Positions 33,792 through 42,601 are shown, counted from the stretch's first letter. The stretch: DNA of 64,000 nucleotides from Verrucomicrobiota bacterium (GCA_023431185.1 JAEYXS010000024.1:15909-79908); one strand, 5' to 3'. Translations and numbers: made by a program. The notes: generated by a model not told the origin, from the sequence alone.

Positions 33792-35456
33792 ATGAAGTTT
33801 TTAACAGCAAAAATGTCACTGTGGCGACACATACTTATACTGACTGCTCTGCTTGCTCTAGCACCAGCCGGACATTGCGCATTTTTGAACGCCACCGGAA
33901 TGGTGTCCAGCCTGAGCTTCAACCTGCTGGCGGGCACACACACCCTCGGTTACAAGTTCCACTTCAACACCTATGACCCGCTGTTGACCTATTCCCGCTC
34001 GCAATTCTACTACAGCCAGGAAGTGATCGGCATTTCCGGTAATTTCATGACAGACTTTGATATCTATGATCTCAACTATGGCCCCTACCAAGGTTACAGT
34101 CCGCTGGGATACGGCACGCTTTCATTCCCCATCCCCGCCACTGATTCCGATTCCGACGGCCTGCCCGACTTCTTGGACCGTTCCAAACCGTTTCAATCCA
34201 CTGTCAACGTCACCGTAACCCAAAAGCTTCCCTCGACCAGCACTCGTACCCATGCGGCAACCTGTTATTTCAACCGTGGCGCAGGCACCGAGATGGGGAC
34301 CTATAAATTCACCGTCAACGGCTCAGAGCTCAGCGGATTCTTCAAACTGCCATACGGGAAAACCTTGGTGAAGTACGAACCAGAAACTAAAACCATCATC
34401 TTCTCCGGTGATGGTTTTGGTTACGGCAGTGAATTTCACACTTCCGACAATGGCACCGGGACCACGACCTACGAGATTCTTAGTCCTGACTCCATCAAGG
34501 TCAACGCCTTCACCTTTTCCACCGCTAGCCAGTCATTCCACGTCAACACGATGACTTTCACCCGTTCAGGTAACCGCTTCACCGTGACCGGGTCCATGCA
34601 GGATGGCCTGCCGTACACACCTTGGGCAGATTACCATAACTTTGTATTTTCCATCACTGACACAAACGACGCAGACACTGATGGCATACCGGATTTGGCT
34701 GATGACCTGATCTTCCTCGGCCCTACCATTACCACTCCACCCGCCAGCACATCTGTGGTTTTAGGCGGCAGCACAAATCTGTCTGTCAGCGCCACCTCAC
34801 TCTTTGCAATGACTTATCAGTGGTACTTCAACGGAAATCCGTTGGATGGCAAAACGGGCGCCACTCTTGCACTTTCCAATGTCCAACTGGAACAGGCTGG
34901 CAACTACACCGTGGTGGTAAGCAGCAACGGCAAAAGCAAAACCAGTCAGACGGCAGTCGTCACTGTCATGGTGGCACCTCAAGTGAGTTTAAATCCTGCC
35001 ACCGTCATCCGGCTTCCGGGAGGGACGCTTGAACTCACCGCCACCGCGACCGGCATACCCAGCCCCACCTACGAATGGTATCGTGATGGCATCCTGCTTA
35101 CAGCACAGCCTGGCGCTACGTTGTGGTTTAGTCCCACCTTGAGTGATAGTGGTAATTACACTGTAAAAGCGATCAATTCCGTCGGCAGCGCCGTAAGCAA
35201 TCCCACCAAAGTGGTAATCACCAGAGGGATTTTTTCCACCCCAGGCAGCATCACTGCCGAAAGCGTCAGAAACAACGGCTTCCCGCTCACCGTGAATGTG
35301 GAAGCCTTCCGGTCGTATCGCATAGAGTATTCATCGGACATGGTGAACTGGATGACGCTTGTTTCCTATCCGAATTTCAATCATCGCTCCATTGAATTTA
35401 CCGACGTTACGGCGACAACAAACTCGCAGCGCTTTTACCGGCTCGTGGCGCAATGA
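33792..35456 (+). CDS. Secreted protein with two Ig-like domains
   Basis: A 554-residue exported protein. The signal peptide is WRHILILTALLALAPAGHC. Residues about 32-310 are a beta-rich domain of unknown type with an acidic calcium-loop-like DSDSDGLPDFLDR. Two tandem immunoglobulin-like domains follow: GGSTNLSVSATSLFAMTYQW to QTAVVTV, and GGTLELTATATGIPSPTYEW to TKVVI; both contain the Y-x-W and D/Q-SGNYTV strand motifs. The C-terminus (YRIEYSSDMVNWMTL to QRFYRLVAQ) is the usual end domain of verrucomicrobial secreted proteins. It may bind surface glycans or polymers. Start 33792 precedes the signal. It is flanked by direct repeats of a small gene. Confidence 0.87.
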   Translation: MKFLTAKMSLWRHILILTALLALAPAGHCAFLNATGMVSSLSFNLLAGTHTLGYKFHFNTYDPLLTYSRSQFYYSQEVIGISGNFMTDFDIYDLNYGPYQGYSPLGYGTLSFPIPATDSDSDGLPDFLDRSKPFQSTVNVTVTQKLPSTSTRTHAATCYFNRGAGTEMGTYKFTVNGSELSGFFKLPYGKTLVKYEPETKTIIFSGDGFGYGSEFHTSDNGTGTTTYEILSPDSIKVNAFTFSTASQSFHVNTMTFTRSGNRFTVTGSMQDGLPYTPWADYHNFVFSITDTNDADTDGIPDLADDLIFLGPTITTPPASTSVVLGGSTNLSVSATSLFAMTYQWYFNGNPLDGKTGATLALSNVQLEQAGNYTVVVSSNGKSKTSQTAVVTVMVAPQVSLNPATVIRLPGGTLELTATATGIPSPTYEWYRDGILLTAQPGATLWFSPTLSDSGNYTVKAINSVGSAVSNPTKVVITRGIFSTPGSITAESVRNNGFPLTVNVEAFRSYRIEYSSDMVNWMTLVSYPNFNHRSIEFTDVTATTNSQRFYRLVAQ

Positions 35457-35526
35457 GCATGAAAACGATTTCTCCGCCATAGAGCGGAAAGAACGTCATC
35501 GAAGACACTATTGACCACCTGAAGCA

Positions 35527-35808
35527 TCACTTCTTCCGCTGCCGCACCGCTTCCTTCTTCGCTTCCAGATCCGCCTGCAGATTCTTCCGGATGAAAGGCA
35601 GTTCCTTTTCCAGCTCCCCCATCTTCTCGAAATCCCCCTCCGACTCCGCCTTCTTGATCGCGTCCTTCGTGGCCAGCTCGCGCTCGGCGATCTTGGACGC
35701 GTAAACGGATTCCAGTTCGGCGAGCTCCGCCTTTTGTGCCGCCGTCAGTTTCACCGTAGGCGAGGTCTTGTTCAGCCGTTCCATCGCCAGTTCGTATGCG
35801 CTTTTCAT
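35527..35808 (-). CDS. Small coiled-coil protein of unknown function
   Basis: A 93-residue highly charged helical protein: LTAAQKAELAELESVYASKI followed by ERELATKDAIKKAESEGDFE and a lysine/arginine-rich end KKEAVRQRKK. EGDFEKMGELEKELPFIRK has the spacing of a short helical hairpin like a UVR motif, but this is weak. It has no membrane segment. A truncated second copy lies at 33524-33672 across the Ig-like gene. The gene converges on the Ig-like gene with 70 bp between stops. Confidence 0.82.
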   Translation of the reverse strand: MKSAYELAMERLNKTSPTVKLTAAQKAELAELESVYASKIAERELATKDAIKKAESEGDFEKMGELEKELPFIRKNLQADLEAKKEAVRQRKK

Positions 35809-36124
35809 GAGAGAAATTCAGCTCGTGATCCGTGAATGGTTAAAATCGTTTTCGCTCATCACGTTAGGAATGAGATAACATGGTTTCTCACGAAAAGCGA
35901 TGAAAGATACGTGGCATGCGACGAAGCACCAGATGGTAGGGCCCGTCTGTCCTCAGCAGGCCGCTGCCGGAGCAGAGGGGTTTCAATGACCTGTGACTGT
36001 ATGACGATTATTGCGTGGTCATTGCTTTGCTGAGGTTCTCGACCCATAGTCGTGACAAAGCTCTTGGTTGAAACAAGTCGCGGGCTTCGACGACGGCCGG
36101 CTGAGGACAGCCAGCCCTACCACC
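35809..36124. other. Intergenic stretch occupied by an inverted-repeat element
   Basis: No gene is seen. Most of the stretch is the MITE-like element at 35935-36121; the rest is about 125 bp upstream of the small coiled-coil gene with no evident promoter. Confidence 0.75.
35935..36121. mobile_element. MITE-like element with GGTAGGGC/GCCCTACC inverted ends
   Basis: The left end TGGTAGGGCCCGTCTGTCCT (from 35934) and the right end, read in reverse complement TGGTAGGGCTGGCTGTCCTC (from 36122), stay similar for about 29 bases including TGTCCTCAGC and GGCCG. The inside, about 130 bp, has no coding capacity. I see no target-site duplication. The same outer octamer occurs at 31330, 31783, 41153 and 41324 (inverted). 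Confidence 0.65.
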
Positions 36125-36433
36125 TCAAGCCACCTTCACGAAGACCGTTTCACCTTCCACCTTCACCTCATACCGGTTCACCGCCACATTCGGCCGGTCC
36201 GTGCAAGCCCCCGTCAGGCATTCAAACTCCCACCCGTGCATCGGGCACGCCACCTTGCCCTTCTCCACCCAGCCAAAGCTCAACGGCGCACCCTTGTGCG
36301 GGCACTTGTTATCCAGCGCATACACCGTGTCCCCTTCGCGCAACAACGCGATCTCCCGGCCACCGACATGCACCGTCAGCCCGCGACCCGCGGGTATCTG
36401 CGCCAAAGCTGCGGCTGGGAGAAACTCGCTCAT
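36125..36433 (-). CDS. Rieske [2Fe-2S] protein, NirD/ferredoxin-like
   Basis: A 102-residue protein with a complete Rieske site: C44-P-H46 and C63-PM-H66 (NKCPHKGAPL and VACPMHGWEF). The length is that of the nitrite-reductase small subunit or a ferredoxin component of a ring-hydroxylating dioxygenase. No catalytic partner lies nearby, so the role is open. It starts 12 bp after a 77-residue membrane protein gene that itself overlaps a TPR protein gene, so all three are likely one transcript. Confidence 0.92.
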   Translation of the reverse strand: MSEFLPAAALAQIPAGRGLTVHVGGREIALLREGDTVYALDNKCPHKGAPLSFGWVEKGKVACPMHGWEFECLTGACTDRPNVAVNRYEVKVEGETVFVKVA

Positions 36434-36445
36434 GCAATTTAAGCT

Positions 36446-36679
36446 CTATTTGGCCTCAGTTGAAGGCGTCCGCTGTGTCATCCACAACACACCCACCCCG
36501 ATCCACGAGATCACCATGAAACCCAAAGCGGTTGAGCGCTGGGCTTCAATGTCTTTCAAGACCGTCGACTGTTTTTCCCCGCCTTCCGCTGAAGGCTTGA
36601 TGACAAACGGGAGCACGAACATCACTGACCAAAACACCGCGCACAAAACCATGAACGCAAACAACACCGGCCGCTTCAT
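36446..36679 (-). CDS. Small two-segment membrane protein
   Basis: A 77-residue protein with hydrophobic segments VLFAFMVLCAVFWSVMFVL (about residues 5-24) and ALGFMVISWIGVGVLWM (about 51-67), joined by a charged loop. The family is unknown. The ATG overlaps the stop of the TPR protein gene (ATGA), and the Rieske gene follows after 12 bp. Confidence 0.78.
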   Translation of the reverse strand: MKRPVLFAFMVLCAVFWSVMFVLPFVIKPSAEGGEKQSTVLKDIEAQRSTALGFMVISWIGVGVLWMTQRTPSTEAK

Positions 36680-37179
36680 ACCGCACCACCCTCTTTATTC
36701 TCCGGCTCTTTCTTGATCGCTGGGCTGGCCGCCACCGGCTTCTTCTTCCACGGCATGTCCGGAAACTTCTCCGGCGTCTTGAATCCCTCCACCTTCGGCT
36801 TCGCCAGTTGCAGCTCCGGATCACCTTCAGCCTCTGCCGTAGCGCCACCGGGAGCGCCCATGTTCTCACGCCACGACGCGATACGCGCCTGCAATCCATG
36901 ATGTTCCGCTGTCTTCTTGTCCCCCGACTTCATGTAGAACAGCGAGAGATTCGTATGCACAAGCTGCTCCTTGGGCCGCAATTTCTCCGCCTTATGCCCC
37001 TCCGCGATGGCCGTCGCGTAATCTTCCTTGCGATAGTAAGCCATGCCGAGCGAGAGCTGCGCATCGAAATTATCCGGCTCCACCGCCAGAATGGCACGGA
37101 ACTTCGCGATGGCCGAGTCGTACTCGCCACAACTGAAGTCATACATCGCGTCGTCGTATTGTTCCTGAAGACTGCCCAT
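36676..37179 (-). CDS. Tetratricopeptide repeat protein
   Basis: A 167-residue cytosolic protein with about three TPR units: LQEQYDDAMYDFSCGEYDSA, KFRAILAVEPDNFDAQLSLG and LGMAYYRKEDYATAIAEGHK, with a fourth partial unit (VHTNLSLFYMKSGDKKTAEH). A Pro/Lys/Glu-rich low-complexity tail follows. The TPRs mediate protein contacts; partners are not evident. It is divergent from the HAD hydrolase gene with 61 bp between starts and leads the cluster TPR, membrane protein, Rieske protein. Confidence 0.88.
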   Translation of the reverse strand: MGSLQEQYDDAMYDFSCGEYDSAIAKFRAILAVEPDNFDAQLSLGMAYYRKEDYATAIAEGHKAEKLRPKEQLVHTNLSLFYMKSGDKKTAEHHGLQARIASWRENMGAPGGATAEAEGDPELQLAKPKVEGFKTPEKFPDMPWKKKPVAASPAIKKEPENKEGGAV

Positions 37180-37240
37180 AAGCGTTGACAGAGGAACGTA
37201 GCTTACGTTTCTCTACGGGCGCAAGCGGAGCCTGATTATA

Positions 37241-38029
37241 ATGACTTTGCCCATCCAGCTCATCTCGACGGATTTTGACGGAACGCTTTTCGCGGAGTTC
37301 GCCAATCCGCCCGTGCCCGACACGCTCCAAAACCTCATCGCCCATCTGCAAAGCCAAGGCGCAAAGTGGGTTATCAATACCGGCCGCGACCTGAACAGCC
37401 TCATGGAGACCATGGGCCGCGCCCACCTCCGCATCAAACCGGACTACGTCGTGGTCGTGGAACGCGAGATCCATCAACGCGTCGGAGAAGGCGGACACTT
37501 CCAATTTGTCAGCGTGGAACCGTGGAATGACCGCTGCACCACGGATCAAAACGCCCTTTTTGCCCAAGTCCGCCAAGATCTGCCCGAACTCGTCGGCTGG
37601 GTGAACGAAAAATTTCGCGCCACCGTTTACGAAGACCCGTGGTCGCCCTTCTGCCTGATCGCCGAAAGCAACGGCGACGCCGACCATATCCAGGCCTATC
37701 TGGAAGCCTACTGCACCCGCATCCCGAACCTGACGCTCGTCCGCAATGACATCTACGCGCGCTTCAGCCACGCCGCCTACAACAAAGGCTCCGCGCTCGC
37801 TGAAATCGCCCGTTTATTGGGCATTTCGCCCGAAAACACCTTGGCCGCCGGCGACCATCTGAACGATCTGCCGATGCTGAAAAAGGAGTTCGCCCATGCT
37901 TTGGTGGCTCCCGCCAATGCCATTCCCGTCGTAAAAGAACAGGTGGAACGCGAAGGCGGTTACCTGAGCCAGCATCTGTGCGGTGAAGGAGTCGCCCGCG
38001 GCATCGAATTCTACATGGAACGCCGTTGA
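37241..38029 (+). CDS. HAD-superfamily hydrolase (Cof/IIB type phosphatase)
   Basis: A 262-residue phosphatase. Motif I is LISTDFDGTLF (nucleophile Asp and acid/base Asp in DxD order), motif II is VINTGRD, and motif IV is AAGDHLNDLPML, the GDxxND signature of the Cof/IIB group. The cap lies between about residues 80 and 180. The substrate may be a sugar phosphate or a flavin/nucleotide phosphate; nothing in the sequence decides. It is followed by a weak hairpin (38033-38054) and then the promoter region of the KorAB operon. Confidence 0.93.
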   Translation: MTLPIQLISTDFDGTLFAEFANPPVPDTLQNLIAHLQSQGAKWVINTGRDLNSLMETMGRAHLRIKPDYVVVVEREIHQRVGEGGHFQFVSVEPWNDRCTTDQNALFAQVRQDLPELVGWVNEKFRATVYEDPWSPFCLIAESNGDADHIQAYLEAYCTRIPNLTLVRNDIYARFSHAAYNKGSALAEIARLLGISPENTLAAGDHLNDLPMLKKEFAHALVAPANAIPVVKEQVEREGGYLSQHLCGEGVARGIEFYMERR

Positions 38030-38294
38030 GACGCCTAATAAACGGCTATTAGGCAGCCTGATTTAGCCCTTGACAGCAGTTTCCATTCCTTCAAAAGCTA
38101 TCTTCATATTACCTCGTTTTTTGCACAAACACTTGATATACAAGCAGATAAAGATTCACTAATCATTTGACTAACCGCCCCCCCGTGATAGTGTGAAGCT
38201 CAAACGCAGGTACCGACGTTGAACACAGAATTACTGTCTCAACCTCATATCAAGCAGACAGCGCGTCGGCACCTTAAGCGATTTTAGGCACAAC
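38030..38294. other. AT-rich intergenic upstream of korAB
   Basis: Holds a hairpin GCCTAATA-AACGGC-TATTAGGC (38033-38054) without a T-run, and a relatively AT-rich stretch at 38090-38170. TTGACA at 38070 has no well-spaced -10 partner, so no promoter is called. Confidence 0.5.
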
Positions 38295-40103
38295 ATGAGC
38301 GAGTCAACAACAGCCGCCCCGGCTTCGGGCGGTGCTTCTCCCAAGGTTTCCCGTATTTCTGAAGCGGTCATACGTATCGCGGGAAATTCACAAGACGGTA
38401 TTCAGGCCATCGGTGGTTTCCTCGCGCGCCTCGCCGGCCGCAGCGAGCAGGAGGTCATGACGTTCATGACCATTCCCGCCACCATCTCCGGCGGTCCCTC
38501 CATCTTCCAGGTCCGCATCGGCTCCGGCGAAGTCCTGAGCGCCGGTGACGAGGCGGATCTGCTGCTGGCCTTCTATCAGCACTCCTACGAAGGCCACATC
38601 AACTCGCTTAAGAAGGGCGGCATCGTCCTCTATGACGCCGACCACGTCACGCCCAAGCCCGAGTGGCAGGAGACCTACCACCACATCGGCATCAATATCT
38701 CCAGTCTCACGGTGGAAGCCATCGGCGGCACCGGCCGCGACAAAGGCAAGAACATCTACTCAATGGGCCTCTTGGCCAAGATGTTCGACCTGAACGTGCC
38801 GAAGCTGATGAAGCTCATCGAAGAGCGTTTCGGCGGGAAAGACCCGTCCATCGTCCAGAACGCCGTCACCTGCTTCAACGCCGGTTACAGCCATTCGCTT
38901 GAGAAAGCCGTCGAGATCTATCAATTCAAGGAAGGCGTCAACAAGGGCGTCAATCAGGTGGTGATGAATGGTAACGAAGCCATCGCTTACGGCCTCATCG
39001 CCGCCGGCGTGCGGTTCGGTGCCGGTTATCCGATCACGCCTTGGTCCGACATCATGGAACTGCTCCGCAAGGAACTGCCGAAATACGGCGGCACCTTTGT
39101 GCAATGCGAAGACGAGATTGCCGCTGTCTCCATGGCCATCGGCGCCAGCTACGCCGGTCGCGTGGCCGTCACCGGTTCCTCCGGTCCTGGTATCTCGCTG
39201 AAGACGGAAGCCATCGGTTGGGCCGTCATGGCGGAAATGCCGCTCGTCGTCATCGACGTGCAACGCGGCGGCCCCTCCACGGGCATGCCAACAAACGTCG
39301 AGCAATCCGACCTGAACATCGCCTGCTTCGGCGGTCACGGTGATTCCCCCCGCGTGGTCATCGCCCCGGCGAATGTCGAGGACTGCTTCTACATGGCCAT
39401 CGAGGCTGTGAACATCGCGCGCAAATACAGCGTGCCCGTGCTGTTCCTCACCGACCAAGGTATCGCCACGCGCATCGAAGCGATGCCCGAGCCGAACCTC
39501 GAGAAGGTCTGCCAGGACATCAGCCCCGACCTCACACCGGTCGCCGATCACAAGCCTTACGATTTGGCCGCCAACGACGGCGTCACCCGCCATCTCGCCC
39601 CCGGCACCCGCGTGGCCAGCGGCAAGTATCCCGTGGTCACCGGCTTGGAGCACGATGAACTCGGTCACCCGACTGGCTCGCCGAAATTGCACGTGGCGAT
39701 GGGCGCCAAACGCCGCAACAAGCTCAAGAAGCTCGGTGCCGAACTGCCGGTGCCGAAGGTTTACGGCCCGAACGAAGGCCAGATCCTTCTGGTCGGCTGG
39801 GGTTCCAGCCAGGGTCCGATCCGTGAAGCCGTGGACCGCGCCCGCGCTGCTGGCGAGGCCATCTCCGCGCTGCACATCAAGTATCTCAACCCGCTGCCGA
39901 ACGACCTGGACAAGATCTTCAGTGGCTTCAAACACATCTTCGTCGTGGAATTGAACGATGAAGGTCTCTACGGCTACGGCCAGCTCTGCGCCATCCTCCG
40001 CGCGCGTTATTGCAACGCCAATATCCGCGGCATCACGAAGGTGGACGGCCTCACCTGGAAGGTGAAGGAAATCCTCGACTACGCAAACAGGCTGGCCAAG
40101 TAA
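38295..40103 (+). CDS. korA: 2-oxoacid:ferredoxin oxidoreductase, fused gamma-alpha subunit
   Basis: A 602-residue subunit with the gamma domain (about residues 20-200; ISEAVIRIAGNSQDGIQAIG) fused in front of the alpha domain (about 220-600). In the alpha part, GAGYPITPWSDIMELL is the PYR-type thiamine-diphosphate motif, and GPSTGMPTNVEQSDL is the conserved loop. With the beta subunit downstream, the protein oxidatively decarboxylates 2-oxoglutarate or a related 2-oxoacid, reducing ferredoxin, or carboxylates in reverse. No integral ferredoxin domain is present, as in the two-subunit type. The beta gene starts 26 bp downstream. The substrate (2-oxoglutarate preferred over pyruvate) is inferred from the fused gamma-alpha layout. 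Confidence 0.92.
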   Translation: MSESTTAAPASGGASPKVSRISEAVIRIAGNSQDGIQAIGGFLARLAGRSEQEVMTFMTIPATISGGPSIFQVRIGSGEVLSAGDEADLLLAFYQHSYEGHINSLKKGGIVLYDADHVTPKPEWQETYHHIGINISSLTVEAIGGTGRDKGKNIYSMGLLAKMFDLNVPKLMKLIEERFGGKDPSIVQNAVTCFNAGYSHSLEKAVEIYQFKEGVNKGVNQVVMNGNEAIAYGLIAAGVRFGAGYPITPWSDIMELLRKELPKYGGTFVQCEDEIAAVSMAIGASYAGRVAVTGSSGPGISLKTEAIGWAVMAEMPLVVIDVQRGGPSTGMPTNVEQSDLNIACFGGHGDSPRVVIAPANVEDCFYMAIEAVNIARKYSVPVLFLTDQGIATRIEAMPEPNLEKVCQDISPDLTPVADHKPYDLAANDGVTRHLAPGTRVASGKYPVVTGLEHDELGHPTGSPKLHVAMGAKRRNKLKKLGAELPVPKVYGPNEGQILLVGWGSSQGPIREAVDRARAAGEAISALHIKYLNPLPNDLDKIFSGFKHIFVVELNDEGLYGYGQLCAILRARYCNANIRGITKVDGLTWKVKEILDYANRLAK

Positions 40104-40129
40104 CCGCACAATTTATCTAAGCAAGCATT

Positions 40130-41086
40130 ATGGAAACTTTTGCATTCCCGTTCCAGCCGTTGCCCCGCACGGGCAACCTGAACACTGCCCCGGTACCGCC
40201 TGTCGCGGACGCCGATCGCAAGGGCCTGACCAAAAAAGAAGTCGCTGCCGATCACCCGACGTGGTGCCCCGGCTGCGGTGACTTCTCCGTTCTCGCGCTC
40301 TATTTCAAACTGATCGAGAAGCGCAAGATGTGGCATGAGAAGATCACGACGGTGGCCGGCATCGGCTGCTCCAGCCGCTTCCCTTACTTCGTGCAGGCGC
40401 ACGGTGCGCACTTCATCCATGGCCGCGCGCTGCCCTTCGCCAGCGGCATCTCTTTGAGCCGCCCGGACCTGCACGTGTTCGTCTTCGGTGGTGACGGCGA
40501 TGCCTTCTCCATCGGTGGCAACCACTTCACGCACACCGCGCGTAAGAACATCAAGATGACCTACGTGGTCATGGACAACCAGGTCTACGGCTTGACCAAG
40601 AAGCAGACGTCCCCGACGTCCCCGATGGGCTTCAAGTCCAAGACGGATATCTGGGGCTCCTCCGATCGTCCGATCAACCCGGTGAAGCAGGCGGTGTCCA
40701 TGGGCGCAACGTTCGTGGCCCGTACGACCTCGACCAATCCGAATCACGTGCTGCAGATGATGGAAGCCGCCATGGACCATGATGGCTTCAGCTTCATCCA
40801 GTGCTTGAGCGAGTGCATCGAGTTCTTCCCCGGTGCGTTCGACTCCGCCAACCCGCGCAAGGGTGGCAAGTTCGACCTCATCCCTGAAGGTCACGACGTG
40901 ACGGATGAATACGCCGCCTACAAGCTCGCGGACGAACCGTTCCCCGGCCAGTTCGGCATCTTCTACAAGGCGAACCGCCCGACGAAGAACCAGAACGAAG
41001 CCAAGCTCATCGCCTCCCACCGCGAGAAAGTGAAGGACGCGAAGGACTGGCAGATCCTGCAAAAGAACTTCGACCGCATGAAGTAA
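40130..41086 (+). CDS. korB: 2-oxoacid:ferredoxin oxidoreductase, beta subunit
   Basis: A 318-residue subunit. Cysteines for the [4Fe-4S] cluster begin at WCPGCGDFSVLAL, then GIGCSSRFPYF and a later Cys in IQCLSECIEF. The thiamine-diphosphate site is GGDGDAFSIGGNHF with metal-binding DNQVYGLTKKQTSPT. These are the standard Kor/Por beta motifs. The gene follows korA after 26 bp and is terminated by the strong hairpin at 41109. An N-terminal extension of about 45 residues (LPRTGNLNTAPVPPV) precedes the CPGCG core. Confidence 0.94.
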   Translation: METFAFPFQPLPRTGNLNTAPVPPVADADRKGLTKKEVAADHPTWCPGCGDFSVLALYFKLIEKRKMWHEKITTVAGIGCSSRFPYFVQAHGAHFIHGRALPFASGISLSRPDLHVFVFGGDGDAFSIGGNHFTHTARKNIKMTYVVMDNQVYGLTKKQTSPTSPMGFKSKTDIWGSSDRPINPVKQAVSMGATFVARTTSTNPNHVLQMMEAAMDHDGFSFIQCLSECIEFFPGAFDSANPRKGGKFDLIPEGHDVTDEYAAYKLADEPFPGQFGIFYKANRPTKNQNEAKLIASHREKVKDAKDWQILQKNFDRMK

Positions 41087-41108
41087 TTCAAAGGTCAGAA
41101 AACTATTC

Positions 41109-41139
41109 AAAAGCCCCGGCTAACAGGCCGGGGCTTTTT
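41109..41139 (+). terminator. Intrinsic terminator of the korAB operon
   Basis: A 12-bp perfect stem AAAAGCCCCGGC / GCCGGGGCTTTT with a 6-base loop and trailing T lies 22 bp after the korB stop. The next base region enters the inverted-repeat element at 41153. Confidence 0.92.
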
Positions 41140-41152
41140 GTTTCCCTAATCC

Positions 41153-41324
41153 GGTAGGGCGAGACTCTGTCGAGCCCAAACCAATCCTGATCGCATCCGT
41201 CAGCCCAAACAGATGCTCTGGCAACACAGAAAACATTTGAACGCCATACTGTTTCCATGTCCCTACATCTGAGTGACGGATGCCCCAAGGAGATGCATGG
41301 GCTCGAGAGGACTCTCGCCCTACC
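41153..41324. mobile_element. MITE-like element with GGTAGGGCGAGA ends
   Basis: The left end GGTAGGGCGAGACTCTGTCG and the right end, read in reverse complement GGTAGGGCGAGAGTCCTCTC, match for about 27 bases out to GAGCCCA. The inside of about 120 bp has no gene. It lies between the korAB terminator and the convergent RibD-like gene. It shares its outer octamer with elements at 31.3, 31.8 and 35.9 kb. Confidence 0.65.
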
Positions 41325-41331
41325 AGGTCAG

Positions 41332-41889
41332 CTACCTTCTCGGCTCATACCACATCGCCACTGCGCCTGAGCGGAATTCCTGACGGTTGATAAGTTTCAA
41401 GTCCAGATGCTTCGGCAGTCCGGCAAAGAGTGTGGGGCCATGACCAGCGATCCGGGGATGAATCACGAACAAGTATTCATCGATCAATCCCAATTGGGCC
41501 AAGGCCAAGGGAAGTGTTACGCCTCCGAGGGAGATCGCCTCGCCCGGTTCCTGTTTGAGTCGTCGGACGGCTTGCGCCAGATCGCCACGGACAAGTTCTG
41601 CGTTCCAATCAACATGGGTCAGCGTGCTGGAGACGACGTATTTCTTCTTGGGGTGGATGACGTGGGCGAAGGGTTCCATCCAGGGCAGCATCCACTCCGG
41701 CCGCACGCCGGTCTCCGCGACGGAGCGCCAGGCGGACATCATCTGATAAGTCACACGACCATACAGGAGGGCATCGGCCTTGGCGATTTGCTCGGTCCAA
41801 AAACGGTGCAATTCTTCGTCCGTGGAACCGGCGCTATGATCGCAGCAACCGTCCAAGGTGATGTTGATGGAATAGCGGAGGGGACGCAT
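41332..41889 (-). CDS. Dihydrofolate reductase family protein (RibD C-terminal-like)
   Basis: A 185-residue single-domain protein. Family motifs are INITLDGCCDH at the start, ALLYGRVTYQMMSAWR, KYVVSSTLTHVDWNAEL and the NADPH-type loop AISLGGVTLPLALAQLGL, ending in IHPRIAGHGPTLFAGL. Related small proteins are stand-alone reductases of uncertain substrate rather than true DHFR or riboflavin enzymes. The gene stands alone with 57 bp to the next minus-strand gene upstream and converges on the element at 41153. Confidence 0.92.
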   Translation of the reverse strand: MRPLRYSINITLDGCCDHSAGSTDEELHRFWTEQIAKADALLYGRVTYQMMSAWRSVAETGVRPEWMLPWMEPFAHVIHPKKKYVVSSTLTHVDWNAELVRGDLAQAVRRLKQEPGEAISLGGVTLPLALAQLGLIDEYLFVIHPRIAGHGPTLFAGLPKHLDLKLINRQEFRSGAVAMWYEPRR

Positions 41890-41946
41890 TAAATAAAAGT
41901 GTTGTTCGCCGCAAGGCGGCTTAAAAATTCAACCTCAGCGAACCAG

Positions 41947-42408
41947 TCATTTGGCATCAAAGTAATCCTCTGAAATCCTCTGCACCGCCAGTCTCTGCTC
42001 ATCACGTGAACCCTGTCGCAGTACCGTGACAAGAGCTGCAATCCTTTCGTCGTCAAACTTGCTGACCACAGCGTCAAGAATTGGCCTTAACTGGTAAATC
42101 TCAGGCGCATCACCGCAAGCGTAACCCCGTGCAAGAACGTAGTGGGTCGTCGTCGAGATATGTTGCCACTGCGGCTCAAAGGATGGCTCCCTATGCTCCA
42201 GCCAGCGTTCCAATGCAGATGTCGTTCGCTCTTCGTGGCTGAAATGGCCCAGCCATGTAACCTGTCTTTTCGTCGAACCAGAAAGCGGACAAATCCAATT
42301 ATCCACTTTCTTATATGGAATCAGCGGCCCGACAACTCCAAGAAACACAACCGCCCCAAGCGCAATTAAAACGCCCCTGAGAATCTGTCTTTTAGCGCGC
42401 GCTGTCAC
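41947..42408 (-). CDS. Hypothetical membrane-anchored protein
   Basis: A 153-residue protein with a basic N-terminus and one membrane segment (GVLIALGAVVFLGVVGPLIP, about residues 12-31), then an extracytoplasmic part containing NWICPLSGSTKRQVTWLG and HISTTTHYVLARGYACGD, with two cysteines. The start is a GTG at 42408. No family is recognised. The base composition is lower in GC than its neighbours, as is the following intergenic stretch. Confidence 0.7.
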   Translation of the reverse strand: MTARAKRQILRGVLIALGAVVFLGVVGPLIPYKKVDNWICPLSGSTKRQVTWLGHFSHEERTTSALERWLEHREPSFEPQWQHISTTTHYVLARGYACGDAPEIYQLRPILDAVVSKFDDERIAALVTVLRQGSRDEQRLAVQRISEDYFDAK

Positions 42409-42601
42409 AAGGCCGAGAAGAGCTTAAGCAAAGTCTGATTTGACTCAGCATGGTTATGGGATACGACTATCACTCTTAAGTTAACAATACGCTACTTAGA
42501 AAGGATTCACCATCGGAAAATTTGACCTCATAAAAACTTTAGCTTAGCTGGTTTTTTGTGCCCCCTGCGCCTCTTTGCGGCTATCCTACCTGCACGTAAC
42601 T

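Noticed and set aside
38041..38170. Sigma-70 promoter before korA
   Set aside because: TTGACA at 38070 and TTGATA at 38133 lack -10 partners at acceptable spacing.
38760..40109. A 449-codon minus-strand frame opposite korA
   Set aside because: Shadow of korA; its translation is Asp/Gly/His/Val-rich and unlike any family, while korA has complete motifs.
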